Origin: Prevotella scopos JCM 17725
GTDB lineage: Bacteria; Bacteroidota; Bacteroidia; Bacteroidales; Bacteroidaceae
Length of the DNA stretch: 64,000 nucleotides
Direction of reading: 5' to 3'
Assembly (NCBI RefSeq): GCF_018127785.1
Contig: NZ_CP072389.1
Span: 124,001 to 188,000 of the forward strand
The notes below the pieces were generated by a model that worked only from the letters and a program-made list of their open reading frames with translations, did not search any database and was not told where the DNA came from. The translations under genes and the position numbers were made by a program. This document shows, piece by piece, positions 15,036 through 23,511 of the stretch; the stretch's first letter is position 1; every line of letters begins with the position of its first letter.

Positions 15036-17330
15036 ATGAAACGATTAATATTTATATTAATAACTCTATCTTTCCACTTTGCATGCAAAAGTCAAGATGT
15101 TCTTAAAGGAAAAATCGTAAATAAATACGGTGATGCTATTGAATATGCCAATATTGCATTATTAAAAGGTGACTCTACCTATATAAACGGTTGTGTAAGT
15201 GATAGTACTGGTTGTTTCCAGCATATCAAAACAGAATCAGCAGCACTTATAAGAGTATCCTATATTGGCTATCATACATCCCTTGTTAGCTTAAGAGATT
15301 TTAATGGAACTATTATCTTAGAGGAAAATGTGAATAAGTTGAAAGAAGTTGTTGTAAAATCAAATCGTTCAGTCTTTAAGAACACCCCCGATGGTTTATC
15401 GGTAAATATACAGGGCAGTCCTTTCGCTGCCCTTGGAGAAGCTAAAGACATTCTAGCTCAATTACCCTATCTTCACGTTGACGGCAACAAAATTAGTGTA
15501 ATTGGAAAGGGAAGTCCTATAATCTACGTCAACAATAGGCAGATAATGGATAACAATGAACTTAATGGGCTGCGGAGTTCACAGATTAAATATATAAAAG
15601 TTATTACAAACCCTGGAAGTAGATTTTCTAATGATGTAAATGCCGTTATTTTTATAACAACTATACCTATCAATAAAAACGGACTAACAGGACTTGCTCA
15701 ATGGACAGGTAGACAGAGAACAGATTTTTCCCAAACAGGATATTTAACATTTAACTATCATGTTAAGAATATAGATTTATTTGCATCTGTTAACTATATT
15801 ACTGATCACCAAAAGCAAGATCAGCAGAACTTCATTTTGCTGCCTACACAACCCAATTTAACAAACATAGAAAGTGTCAGCAATCAGACTTACCAACCTA
15901 AACATCTAATCTCGTCTGCTGGAATCAACTATATGTCTCCAGATGGAAAGCTTTCCTCGGGAATAAGGTATAATTTTTCGAAAACGATAGGAGTTCCTTT
16001 CATGCAAAATACTACCAACATCATTATATCAAAGGATAAACAAGATAATTTTAAAACCTCGCTAGAACAGAATAGTCATGGTTATACGCACTACATAAAC
16101 TCCTACATACGAAATGAGTTTAGAAACGCTTCTATCTTAGATATTGACTTATCGTATGTATCGTCGAATATAAAAACAACTTTATCAACGCAAGAAGATG
16201 GTAGAGAGGGTGAACTAATTGTTTCTAGCGTAACGGATAGAAAAGCACAATTATTCGCAGAACGTGCGTCGTGGACTTATCCATCAACACTTTTTTCGCT
16301 TACGTTTGGAAATGAATATACCTACACAGATAACAAACAGGACTTTAATCTTTTCGGGAATCCGCTAATTAAGACCATTCAGTCTTCACAAAATAGCTCG
16401 CATCAGCATGCGCTAGTTTTTTTTGTTGAGTCACAAAGAAACTGGACTAAATATCTAAGCACCAATGTGGGACTAAGATATGACCATGTTAAGTTTGATT
16501 ATTTCCTTAATCATGAGCGTCAAGCTATGCAAAGTAAATCATATAGCAATCTTATGCCAACTATCTCGCTGGCATACACAAGAGACAAACTCTCAATAGC
16601 TTTGTACTTTAGGTCTACGATCATGCGTCCTTCTTATCAGGAACTTCGTGCAAGCACAAGTTATAGTAATCGCTATTCGTACGAAAGTGGCAATCCATCC
16701 TTACAGCCTACTCATAAATATGATGCTGGATTTCGCTTTGGATACAAGGACTTATCATTTTCAATATCATATAACTATTACAAAGATGCCATAAGTTTTT
16801 ATAAATACATGAATAGTGCTAACGAAGCAGCCATCAGCTCTTTCACCAACGAAGACTATAAGCTTGTAAGTGCATCGCTGTCATATTCTCCAAAAATCAA
16901 ATGGTGGAGACCTAGTTTAACCCTCGAGGGTCGTTTACCCTATATGCGCTTAAATGAAATAAAATATAATTCAGCTCTTTTCATCTATTCCTTAAAGAAT
17001 CTCATTACTCTTCCAAAGAGTTATTACGTAACGTTAAATATAGATGGAAACTCCTCGGGTAATATTATGTTAAGGAAAATAGCACCAGAAATATCTGTGT
17101 CATGCTCTGTAAACAAGCAATTTGGAAAACTACTTGTAAAACTAGGTGTAGATGATATATTCAAATCTAAGAAAGAAGCATGGAGCATATATTCTAACAA
17201 CATATTCTCAAACAAAAAAATGAAATACGATTCAAGGGCTGTTTATTTTACACTGCAATATAACTTCAACTCGACTAAAAGTCGATACAAGGGAGGTAAG
17301 TCTGGAAATGATGAACGAGGAAGATTATAA
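15036..17330 (+). CDS. Outer-membrane beta-barrel protein, TonB-receptor-like
   Basis: A 764-residue outer-membrane protein. It has an N-terminal signal peptide (about 1-19), then a carboxypeptidase-regulatory-like domain (about 23-100: LKGKIVNKYGDAIEYANI). A plug-like segment (KDILAQLPYLHVDGNKISVIGKG) precedes a long beta-barrel that ends in aromatic strands (YFTLQYNF). This is the plan of the outer membrane beta-barrel family of Bacteroidetes. It lies 12 bases after the maturase and 8 before the exporter, so it is cotranscribed. In this setting it may pass the mature peptide across the outer membrane, take it up, or confer immunity. It is AT-rich like the maturase gene. Confidence 0.75.
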   Translation: MKRLIFILITLSFHFACKSQDVLKGKIVNKYGDAIEYANIALLKGDSTYINGCVSDSTGCFQHIKTESAALIRVSYIGYHTSLVSLRDFNGTIILEENVNKLKEVVVKSNRSVFKNTPDGLSVNIQGSPFAALGEAKDILAQLPYLHVDGNKISVIGKGSPIIYVNNRQIMDNNELNGLRSSQIKYIKVITNPGSRFSNDVNAVIFITTIPINKNGLTGLAQWTGRQRTDFSQTGYLTFNYHVKNIDLFASVNYITDHQKQDQQNFILLPTQPNLTNIESVSNQTYQPKHLISSAGINYMSPDGKLSSGIRYNFSKTIGVPFMQNTTNIIISKDKQDNFKTSLEQNSHGYTHYINSYIRNEFRNASILDIDLSYVSSNIKTTLSTQEDGREGELIVSSVTDRKAQLFAERASWTYPSTLFSLTFGNEYTYTDNKQDFNLFGNPLIKTIQSSQNSSHQHALVFFVESQRNWTKYLSTNVGLRYDHVKFDYFLNHERQAMQSKSYSNLMPTISLAYTRDKLSIALYFRSTIMRPSYQELRASTSYSNRYSYESGNPSLQPTHKYDAGFRFGYKDLSFSISYNYYKDAISFYKYMNSANEAAISSFTNEDYKLVSASLSYSPKIKWWRPSLTLEGRLPYMRLNEIKYNSALFIYSLKNLITLPKSYYVTLNIDGNSSGNIMLRKIAPEISVSCSVNKQFGKLLVKLGVDDIFKSKKEAWSIYSNNIFSNKKMKYDSRAVYFTLQYNFNSTKSRYKGGKSGNDERGRL

Positions 17331-17338
17331 ATTAAAAT

Positions 17339-19537
17339 ATGAAAAAAAAAATAGTAGTATGCCGCCAGCACGATTCCATGCTATGCGGAGTGGCGTGCCT
17401 TAAAATGATATGCAAACATTATGGAAAGGAATTTTCTATATATTATTTATCAAAAATATGTAATGCTACCTCTGTAGGTGTATCTTTGTTAAGCATAGGG
17501 GAGGCTGTATCTACTTTAGGATTTACTTATACCTGTGGTAAAGCAAGTTTTCAAAAAATAAAAGTCATAACTTCTCCTTGCATTCTTCACTGGAACCAAA
17601 ACCACTTCGTGGTATTATATAAGGTCAAGAATGGAAAGACATTCTATATTGCTGACCCAGGTAAAGGACTTATCAAGTACAACCTTGAGGAGTTTAAGAA
17701 GCACTGGATCAGCACTCAATCGGACGGTGAGGAAAAGGGGATTGCAATGTTCTTAGAACCCACACCAGCCTTTTATGAAAAGCAGACAGATGAACAGCCA
17801 ACAGAGGAACGCTCATTTAAGTTCCTATTTGGCTATATCAAACAATACCGAAAATATTTCGGGCAGATTGTCTTAGGTTTGCTCGTGGGCAGTTTGTTAC
17901 AGCTTATTCTGCCTTTCCTCACACAATCTATCGTGGATGTGGGAATCAAAAACCAGAATATCGGTTTTATATGGCTGATACTCTTAGGACAACTGATGCT
18001 TACCGTGAGCCGTACTGCCATCGACTTTATCCGTCGTTGGCTGCTGTTGCATATTTCGCTGCGCATAAACATCTCATTGGTAAGCGACTTCTTTATCAAG
18101 CTCTTAAAGCTCCCTATGTCGTTCTTCGATACAAAACTAATGGGCGATCTTATGCAGCGAATGGGTGACCACAGCCGTGTGAATACGTTTCTAACACAGC
18201 AAACGCTTAGCATCGTGTTCTCACTCTTTACCTTTGTAGTGTTCAGCATCGTGTTGCTTTCTTACAATTGGCTCATCTTTACCATCTTTATGTTGGGCAG
18301 CTTGCTTTATGGCGGTTGGCTTGCACTCTTCCTCAGGCGCAGAAAGGTACTCGACTACGAACTCTTTGAGCAGCAAGCCATCAACAACAACAAGACCTAC
18401 GAGTTTATCACCTCCATGCAGGAGATAAAGCTCCAAGACTGCGAGCAGCGCAGACGCTGGGAATGGGAGGACGTGCAGGCAGACCTCTTTGGAGTGCAGA
18501 TGAAATCGCTGAAACTCCAGCAGACACAAGAGGCGGGTAGCATCTTTATCAACGAACTCAAGAATATCGTTATTACCGTAGTGGCAGCTACTGCCGTCAT
18601 TCACGGACAACTCACGCTGGGTATGATGCTTGCCGTGCAGTACATCATCGGACAACTCAACTCGCCTGTTGAGCAGTTGATGAGTTTCTTCTACTCCGTA
18701 CAAGATGTAAAGATAAGTCTGGAACGTATCAATGAAATCCATCGTATGGACGATGAGAACGGAAAGCAAGGATTGGAAACAGCAGTGAAAGAAGAGGATA
18801 AGGGCATAGACCTTGAAAACGTAAACTTCAAATACGACCCACACGCACTAAAGATCATCATAGATGATGTTAGCCTCACTATCCCCAAAGGTAAGGTAAC
18901 TGCTATTGTGGGCGCATCGGGAAGCGGTAAGACCACGCTCATCAAACTCATGCTGGGCTATTATCCTGTGCTGGGTGGACAAATTAATATTGGTGGAACA
19001 GATGTAAACACACTCAATAAAAAGTGGTGGCGCAGACAATGTGGCGTGGTGATGCAGGACGGCGTGATATTCTCCGAGGGTATTGCAAGGAACATTGCCG
19101 TAGATGATAGCGAGATTGACAAAGATAGATTGCAAAGGGCAGCCGAGATTGCTTGTATTCACGACTATGTAATGGGGCTACCCTTAAAATACAATACCAA
19201 GATAGGACGCGATGGCGTTGGCTTAAGCCAAGGACAGAAACAGCGCATCCTAATAGCAAGAGCCGTATATAAGAACCCTGACTATATCTTCCTTGACGAA
19301 GCCACCAACTCGCTCGACGCCAACAATGAGCGCATGATTGTAGAGCATCTGGATGAGTTCTACAAAGGCAAGACGGTGGTTATCGTAGCGCACCGCCTAA
19401 GTACGGTGAAGAATGCTGACCAGATAGTGGTATTGGATAAAGGCAAGGTGGTAGAAATTGGCAACCACGAAGCACTCACAGCAAAGCGGGGTGCATACTA
19501 TAACCTTGTAAAGAATCAGTTAGAATTAGGCAACTAA
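17339..19537 (+). CDS. Peptidase-containing (C39) ABC exporter
   Basis: A 732-residue half-transporter that cleaves double-glycine leaders and exports the core peptide. The C39 domain (1-130) has a complete triad: Cys16 in MLCGVAC, His89 in NQNHFVV and Asp106 in IADPG. Six membrane helices follow (about 165-440), then the ATPase with Walker A GASGSGKTT, signature LSQGQKQR, Walker B IFLDEATNS and the H-loop VIVAHRLS. Base composition shifts inside the gene: by hand count 17341-17640 is about 35% GC and 18301-18600 about 51%, with the break near 17650-17700, at the end of the protease domain. The cognate substrate is presumably the upstream 51-residue peptide. Confidence 0.92.
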   Translation: MKKKIVVCRQHDSMLCGVACLKMICKHYGKEFSIYYLSKICNATSVGVSLLSIGEAVSTLGFTYTCGKASFQKIKVITSPCILHWNQNHFVVLYKVKNGKTFYIADPGKGLIKYNLEEFKKHWISTQSDGEEKGIAMFLEPTPAFYEKQTDEQPTEERSFKFLFGYIKQYRKYFGQIVLGLLVGSLLQLILPFLTQSIVDVGIKNQNIGFIWLILLGQLMLTVSRTAIDFIRRWLLLHISLRINISLVSDFFIKLLKLPMSFFDTKLMGDLMQRMGDHSRVNTFLTQQTLSIVFSLFTFVVFSIVLLSYNWLIFTIFMLGSLLYGGWLALFLRRRKVLDYELFEQQAINNNKTYEFITSMQEIKLQDCEQRRRWEWEDVQADLFGVQMKSLKLQQTQEAGSIFINELKNIVITVVAATAVIHGQLTLGMMLAVQYIIGQLNSPVEQLMSFFYSVQDVKISLERINEIHRMDDENGKQGLETAVKEEDKGIDLENVNFKYDPHALKIIIDDVSLTIPKGKVTAIVGASGSGKTTLIKLMLGYYPVLGGQINIGGTDVNTLNKKWWRRQCGVVMQDGVIFSEGIARNIAVDDSEIDKDRLQRAAEIACIHDYVMGLPLKYNTKIGRDGVGLSQGQKQRILIARAVYKNPDYIFLDEATNSLDANNERMIVEHLDEFYKGKTVVIVAHRLSTVKNADQIVVLDKGKVVEIGNHEALTAKRGAYYNLVKNQLELGN

Positions 19538-19554
19538 CAGCAGAAAGGAAGATT

Positions 19555-20034
19555 ATGGCAGACAACAAGATAGAACTTCGCAGCGAGAAAGTAAGACATA
19601 TCATTGGCGAGATACCGTCAAGGATTGTCCGTTATGGTATCACGATTATCACCATTGTGATATTGGGACTGCTGATTGGTGCATACTTTATACCTTATCC
19701 CGAAACCATCAGTGCAAAGGTGCAGATGACAAATGCCTATCAAGGCACAATAGCCATTCCTTATAAGTATGTGAATACGATGGCAAGCGGAATGACAGCA
19801 AACATCGAATTTGATGGTTACGATGCAGAGACATACGGAACAGCCAATGGTAAGATAATAGCCACATCGCATACACCCCGACAAACAGCAGCTGGCAGTG
19901 TGTTCACGGCACAGGTCAAGGTAACAGATTGCAAGTATAAACTCGTCAGCGGAATGGCAGGCACGGCAACTATACTTGTTAGCAATGAAAGCGTACTTCA
20001 AAGGATTGTCAAGCAAATAACAAATAGCATATAA
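19555..20034 (+). CDS. Short HlyD-like membrane-fusion protein
   Basis: A 159-residue protein that follows the exporter by 17 bases. One membrane helix spans residues 25-47 (YGITIITIVILGLLIGAYF), then the adaptor start YPETISAKVQ. It passes directly into a C-terminal barrel-type segment (SGMTANIEFDGYDAETYGTANGKI through AGTATILVSN). The alpha-hairpin and most of the lipoyl domain of a normal HlyD protein (usually near 400 residues) are absent, so this is either an internal deletion derivative or a genuine miniature form. Without the coiled coil it could not reach a TolC-like channel in the usual way; no such channel is encoded nearby. Confidence 0.65.
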   Translation: MADNKIELRSEKVRHIIGEIPSRIVRYGITIITIVILGLLIGAYFIPYPETISAKVQMTNAYQGTIAIPYKYVNTMASGMTANIEFDGYDAETYGTANGKIIATSHTPRQTAAGSVFTAQVKVTDCKYKLVSGMAGTATILVSNESVLQRIVKQITNSI

Positions 20035-20283
20035 TTCCCTTTTTAATCGTAATAATGCGGTGAAAGAAAAAGGAAAACAATATAAATCATCAGTTATCCG
20101 TCTTTTCTATTAAGAATATCGGTGTTATCACGGACGCAGGCTTCTGTAATCTCTGACAGATATACTCTCTAAACAAATAGGCTTTCGTGCTGTTCAATAG
20201 AAAGGACAGGGCAATGATTATTGGAAGTGGATAAAGTGGTGCAACATTATAGAGGAGACTTACCTTATTACTTCAAATTCTAA
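20035..20283. other. Gap right of the peptide island
   Basis: No supported gene, and no clear terminator for the peptide operon was found. Confidence 0.4.
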
Positions 20284-20310
20284 GGCTCTATAACGAATCG
20301 TGTGGGTTGT
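20284..20310 (+). mobile_element. Solo left end of the inverted-repeat element
   Basis: Twenty-seven bases beginning GGCTCTATAACGAATC and ending GTGGGTTGT match the left end of the elements at 10299 and 48828. No right end follows. It is in the same orientation as copy 1, so the peptide island lies between two direct copies of this terminus. Confidence 0.6.
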
Positions 20311-20603
20311 TATTATAAAGATTGAAAGTGCTTTTATCATTAGTCTTTGTGTACTTATTCCTCTACCTATTTCTAGCGGGATGAAATAAGGTGTAATACT
20401 TAATGTGAAAATACGCTACAAGAGTTATAAAAGATATGCTTTTATCGGTTAATTTTCTTATGTAAAGTCTGTTTTGTTTGCTACATTCTTTATATCTTTG
20501 TAACTAAGAAAGGATTTCTTCAAGAGGCGGAGCCTGAAGTTTGGCTTGGTGGTGATAGACCTTTGATAGTCAATCCTTTTCAGCATAAGATAGTAAGAAA
20601 GTA

Positions 20604-21089
20604 ATGCTTCATTATATAAATACAGATGTTGTTTTTCAGGAGTTCCCCGATGAGGTGACGCTTGCCATTAATGTGTCGGGTTGTCCCTGTCGCTGTCCGG
20701 GTTGTCATAGTAAGTTTTTGTGGGCAGATAGGGGAGAGGACCTGACCGATGAGACGCTGTCGGCGCTGATTCATGAAACGAAAGGTACGATAACATGTGT
20801 GGGATTTATGGGAGGCGATGGTGACCCAGCTGAAGTTGACCGATTAGCACAACACGTCTTATCTCATCACCCGCACCTGAAGATTGGTTGGTACACTGGG
20901 CGTACTGCAATCTCTCCGCTCATCGACCAACAGCACTTCGACTATATCAAAGTGGGACCTTATCTTCGTCATCTCGGTGGACTTGACTCTCCTCGCACCA
21001 ATCAGCGGATGTATCGCCGCAGCCCCGATGGCAGCTTTGAGGACATCACCTCCCGCTTTTGGAAAGCCCATGACGACAAGAACTTATAA
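20604..21089 (+). CDS. nrdG: Anaerobic ribonucleotide reductase-activating protein
   Basis: A 161-residue radical SAM protein that generates the glycyl radical on the class III ribonucleotide reductase NrdD under anaerobic conditions. The cluster motif is CPCRCPGC (CxxxCxxC with one extra cysteine) near residues 28-35. GFMGGDGDP is the glycine-rich SAM site near 68-76, and IGWYTGR follows. The size is normal for activases. Here nrdD is not adjacent. The -7 box TATCTTTG at 20493-20500 gives a leader of about 100 bases. It could be another small activase, but the pattern fits the standalone NrdG of Bacteroidales. Confidence 0.85.
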   Translation: MLHYINTDVVFQEFPDEVTLAINVSGCPCRCPGCHSKFLWADRGEDLTDETLSALIHETKGTITCVGFMGGDGDPAEVDRLAQHVLSHHPHLKIGWYTGRTAISPLIDQQHFDYIKVGPYLRHLGGLDSPRTNQRMYRRSPDGSFEDITSRFWKAHDDKNL

Positions 21090-21152
21090 AAAAGTTGTCT
21101 TTGCTTGATAAGATTTATCCCTGCGTTCCTTGACTTTTTGATTAAAAATATC

Positions 21153-21160
21153 TACCTTTG
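21153..21160 (+). promoter_or_regulatory. Likely CRISPR leader promoter
   Basis: A -7 box TACCTTTG lies 100 bases before the first CRISPR repeat, in the direction that agrees with the degenerate last repeat on the right. Confidence 0.5.
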
Positions 21161-21259
21161 CACTCGCTTAGGAAGCAGTTAATTTCTGTTAACAAAAACC
21201 TATCTGCTTGGGCTTATAAATGCCAATCCCGCTTATATAAAGGATTTGTATGTCTTGAT

Positions 21260-21582
21260 CTCTGAGAGTATCTTCCATTAAAACAAGGATTAAGACGATT
21301 TTTTAATTTTCGTACTCATAAACTCTTTATTCTCTGAGAGTATCTTCCATTAAAACAAGGATTAAGACCTCCAGTCTCTACCCGTTTGACGTTTTACCGC
21401 CTTGCTCTGAGAGTATCTTCCATTAAAACAAGGATTAAGACCCGTATGTTTCTGTCCATTGCTTGGTTATCTTGTACTCTGAGAGTATCTTCCATTAAAA
21501 CAAGGATTAAGACTAGGTGTTTTTTTCATATGAAAGTAAAAAAGGCTCTGAGAGTATCTTCCATTATAACAAGGATAAATAG
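21260..21582 (+). CRISPR. Small CRISPR array, four spacers, no cas genes nearby
   Basis: Repeats of 37 bp start at 21260, 21332, 21405 and 21477. They begin CTCTGAGAGTATCTTCC and end AACAAGGATTAAGAC, and those four copies are identical. A fifth, degenerate copy at 21546-21582 has lost the conserved 3' end. Spacers are 21297-21331 (35), 21369-21404 (36), 21442-21476 (35) and 21514-21545 (32). The terminal ATTAAGAC resembles the 5' handle of type I-B/III crRNAs, so such a system is the best guess. No cas gene is in the window, so the array depends on a distant locus or is relic. An overlapping ORF at 21386-21658 is an artefact of the repeats. Confidence 0.92.
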
Positions 21583-21809
21583 AGGTGGCAAGTTTGAGAA
21601 ATATAGTAATTCTTTAAGCATAGTACTTCTTCCTCTTTTAGCAGTACTCTCACTTTAGGAAAGGTCAGTCAGAAAGTAGTTTGTAAGAAAAGGTCTGCAA
21701 CTCTTTGCCTTCAACTTTGGAATGATTATCTTTGTCATTGCGTTCACGGCTACTCCTTGTGATGGTGGGTGTGTTTTATAAGCCACTGTAAGTCATAGAG
21801 TAACTAAAT

Positions 21810-22084
21810 AATGACCGATTCGGGTTTAAGACAATCATCATGGTGAAATTGTAATATATGCACAGCGTTCTCTAAGTGTAACGAATGATTTAAGGTTTCT
21901 CTGGCTCTTATATGTCTGCTTAATCAGCAAAGACAAGTTGAACTAAAATAAGTTTGCTGTCATTCCTGTCACCTTTAACAAATGATTATAAGGCTGATTC
22001 ACAATGAGTTATCCCAGAATGTTAAAAGTGACAGCAAATGAAAACAAACTTATTGTAGTATATGTTTAACCCAAATCGGTCATT
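21810..22084. repeat. Second inverted-repeat element
   Basis: AATGACCGATTCGGGTTTAA (21810-21829) is the near-perfect inverted complement of 22065-22084 (TTTAACCCAAATCGGTCATT). The 275-bp interior is non-coding and contains a nested inverted repeat: TTTGCTGTCATTCCTGTCA near 21954 against GTGACAGCAAATGAAAACAA near 22028. The ends differ from the other element family, but the right side shares the TAGGCTCTA start. Confidence 0.6.
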
Positions 22085-22123
22085 AGACCATAATAAGTTT
22101 AGGCTCTAATGACCGATTGGGTT
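22065..22123 (-). terminator. Long hairpin after the membrane protein gene
   Basis: AACCCAAATCGGTCATTAGA (22068-22087) pairs with TCTAATGACCGATTGGGTT (22105-22123) with one bulge. It lies six bases past the stop of the minus-strand membrane protein gene, suiting a terminator formed by the right end of the repeat element. Confidence 0.6.
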
Positions 22124-22128
22124 GAGGC

Positions 22129-22770
22129 TTACAGCATAAATACATACTTTATTGACATATACAATTGAATGCCGATAAGATAGGTAGGAACCAGTCTTGA
22201 GCCAATCTCCAGACCACCTACAAGGACCTTGTGCATCTTGGCTACGCTGTCAATCGTACCACTTGCCACGCCATAGCTAAGCGACATCACGATGATGATG
22301 AGCGACAGGGAAGGGATGAAGCTAGAAGAAAACGAACTAGGGAAGAGCTGCCCCGTCACGCTCAGGAGGATTGCGTGAGGAATAGCAGTGAGAAGGAGCA
22401 TGACAATAACATAAACAACAAATTCAACCAACGCTATGCGTAGTCCCACCTTTTCACGATAGAGAATTTTAAAATGATTGGAAGAGGATGTCAGGTTATG
22501 TCTCATGTTTGACAGCATAGCACGTAAGGTTGCGTAAAGACGGCTACGAACAAAGGCACCAGCTGCCATCACTGACATAATAAAATAGATGAGCAGTGGT
22601 GAAAGCTGGTTGCTAACGAACGAGCCAAAGAACCATCTGATGCCCTCGCTACTCAGCATGGAGCGCATCGGAAGCTCTGGGAAAGCTGCCGTTATAAGCC
22701 ATGAGAGCAGTATCAGTGTCATCTGGGCTATGAGAAGTACTAAGACAAGATAGCCTAACTTATTCTTCAT
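22129..22770 (-). CDS. Polytopic membrane protein, unknown function
   Basis: A 213-residue protein with about five hydrophobic segments: near the N-terminus (LGYLVLVLLIAQMTLILLSWLI), at 50-75, at 110-135, at 145-175 and at the C-terminus. I recognise no catalytic motif. A partial resemblance to AbgT-type transporters was considered but cannot be supported by eye. The first ATG of the frame is at 22788; 22770 (MKNKLG) gives the shortest overlap (11 bp) with the response regulator stop, and such overlap implies translational coupling. It therefore probably belongs to the same signalling operon as the two genes upstream. Confidence 0.55.
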   Translation of the reverse strand: MKNKLGYLVLVLLIAQMTLILLSWLITAAFPELPMRSMLSSEGIRWFFGSFVSNQLSPLLIYFIMSVMAAGAFVRSRLYATLRAMLSNMRHNLTSSSNHFKILYREKVGLRIALVEFVVYVIVMLLLTAIPHAILLSVTGQLFPSSFSSSFIPSLSLIIIVMSLSYGVASGTIDSVAKMHKVLVGGLEIGSRLVPTYLIGIQLYMSIKYVFML

Positions 22771-23485
22771 CGGCATGGAGGTTATCAATGTCGATGATAC
22801 GTAGTTCTAACGCACGTACGACCAGGCGCGTAGCGTTAACGCTCATCCCGTTGTTTCCGTCAGGGAAGAGTTTCTGTACGAGTTCGTTCTGTCGTTTCTC
22901 CAAACTCTTTACACCGAAAGGCATGCCACGTAGGTTGGTAATCTGTTCCTTGGTATAACCGAGTGCGAGGTGACGCAGGAAACGCTCATCATACTCATCA
23001 ATCTCGTAGCTAACCATGGCCTCTTGGTGCATCAACTGACTGCTCACGCTCATCTTAAATCTGGCAATAATCTTTTCGAGGATAGGCTGGTTGAATACCA
23101 TACGTTTGCCCGACATGACACTTGCCACGTCGCCACGTGTTAACAACTCGCCACTCTTCAGACAGATACCATCTGCACCGGCGTCGAGGACGTCAACCCA
23201 GAGTTTCTCATTCAGTATCTCACCAGTAAAGATAAGCACCTTAACATTAGGGTAAGTCTGTTTTGTCTGGCGACAAATCTCCACACCAACAGTTGTCGAA
23301 CCACCCAATCCAAGGTCGAGTAAGACAAGGTCGGGGAGGTTCTGCTTAATCAGTTTCCAGTAAGCAAGTTCGCTTTCAGCCGTTCCGATAATCTCAGCCT
23401 CAGGAATCTCGTTTCTAAAGATACCCTCCGTTCCTTTTAATTCCAATGGTACGTCTTCAACGATGATGACTCTAAAATTCTCCAT
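22760..23485 (-). CDS. Response regulator, receiver plus LuxR-like HTH
   Basis: A 241-residue two-component regulator. The receiver domain (1-130) has the acidic pocket in VIIVEDVP, the phospho-acceptor Asp in PDLVLLDLGLGG near residue 57, the Thr of IFTGE near 87 and the Lys of CLKSGE near 110. The C-terminal part (170-241) is a degenerate GerE-like helix-turn-helix (FLRHLALGYTKEQITNLRG). It starts 26 bases after the stop of the large sensor gene and overlaps the membrane protein gene, forming a three-gene operon. The sensor is the likely phosphate or signal partner. Target genes are not visible. Confidence 0.85.
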   Translation of the reverse strand: MENFRVIIVEDVPLELKGTEGIFRNEIPEAEIIGTAESELAYWKLIKQNLPDLVLLDLGLGGSTTVGVEICRQTKQTYPNVKVLIFTGEILNEKLWVDVLDAGADGICLKSGELLTRGDVASVMSGKRMVFNQPILEKIIARFKMSVSSQLMHQEAMVSYEIDEYDERFLRHLALGYTKEQITNLRGMPFGVKSLEKRQNELVQKLFPDGNNGMSVNATRLVVRALELRIIDIDNLHADEE

Positions 23486-23511
23486 AGTTATATTTCGTTT
23501 TGTTTTATTTC

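Noticed and set aside
21386..21658. 90-codon ORF across the CRISPR array
   Set aside because: Its protein repeats LRVSSIKTRIKTR because it reads through the CRISPR repeats; it is not a gene.
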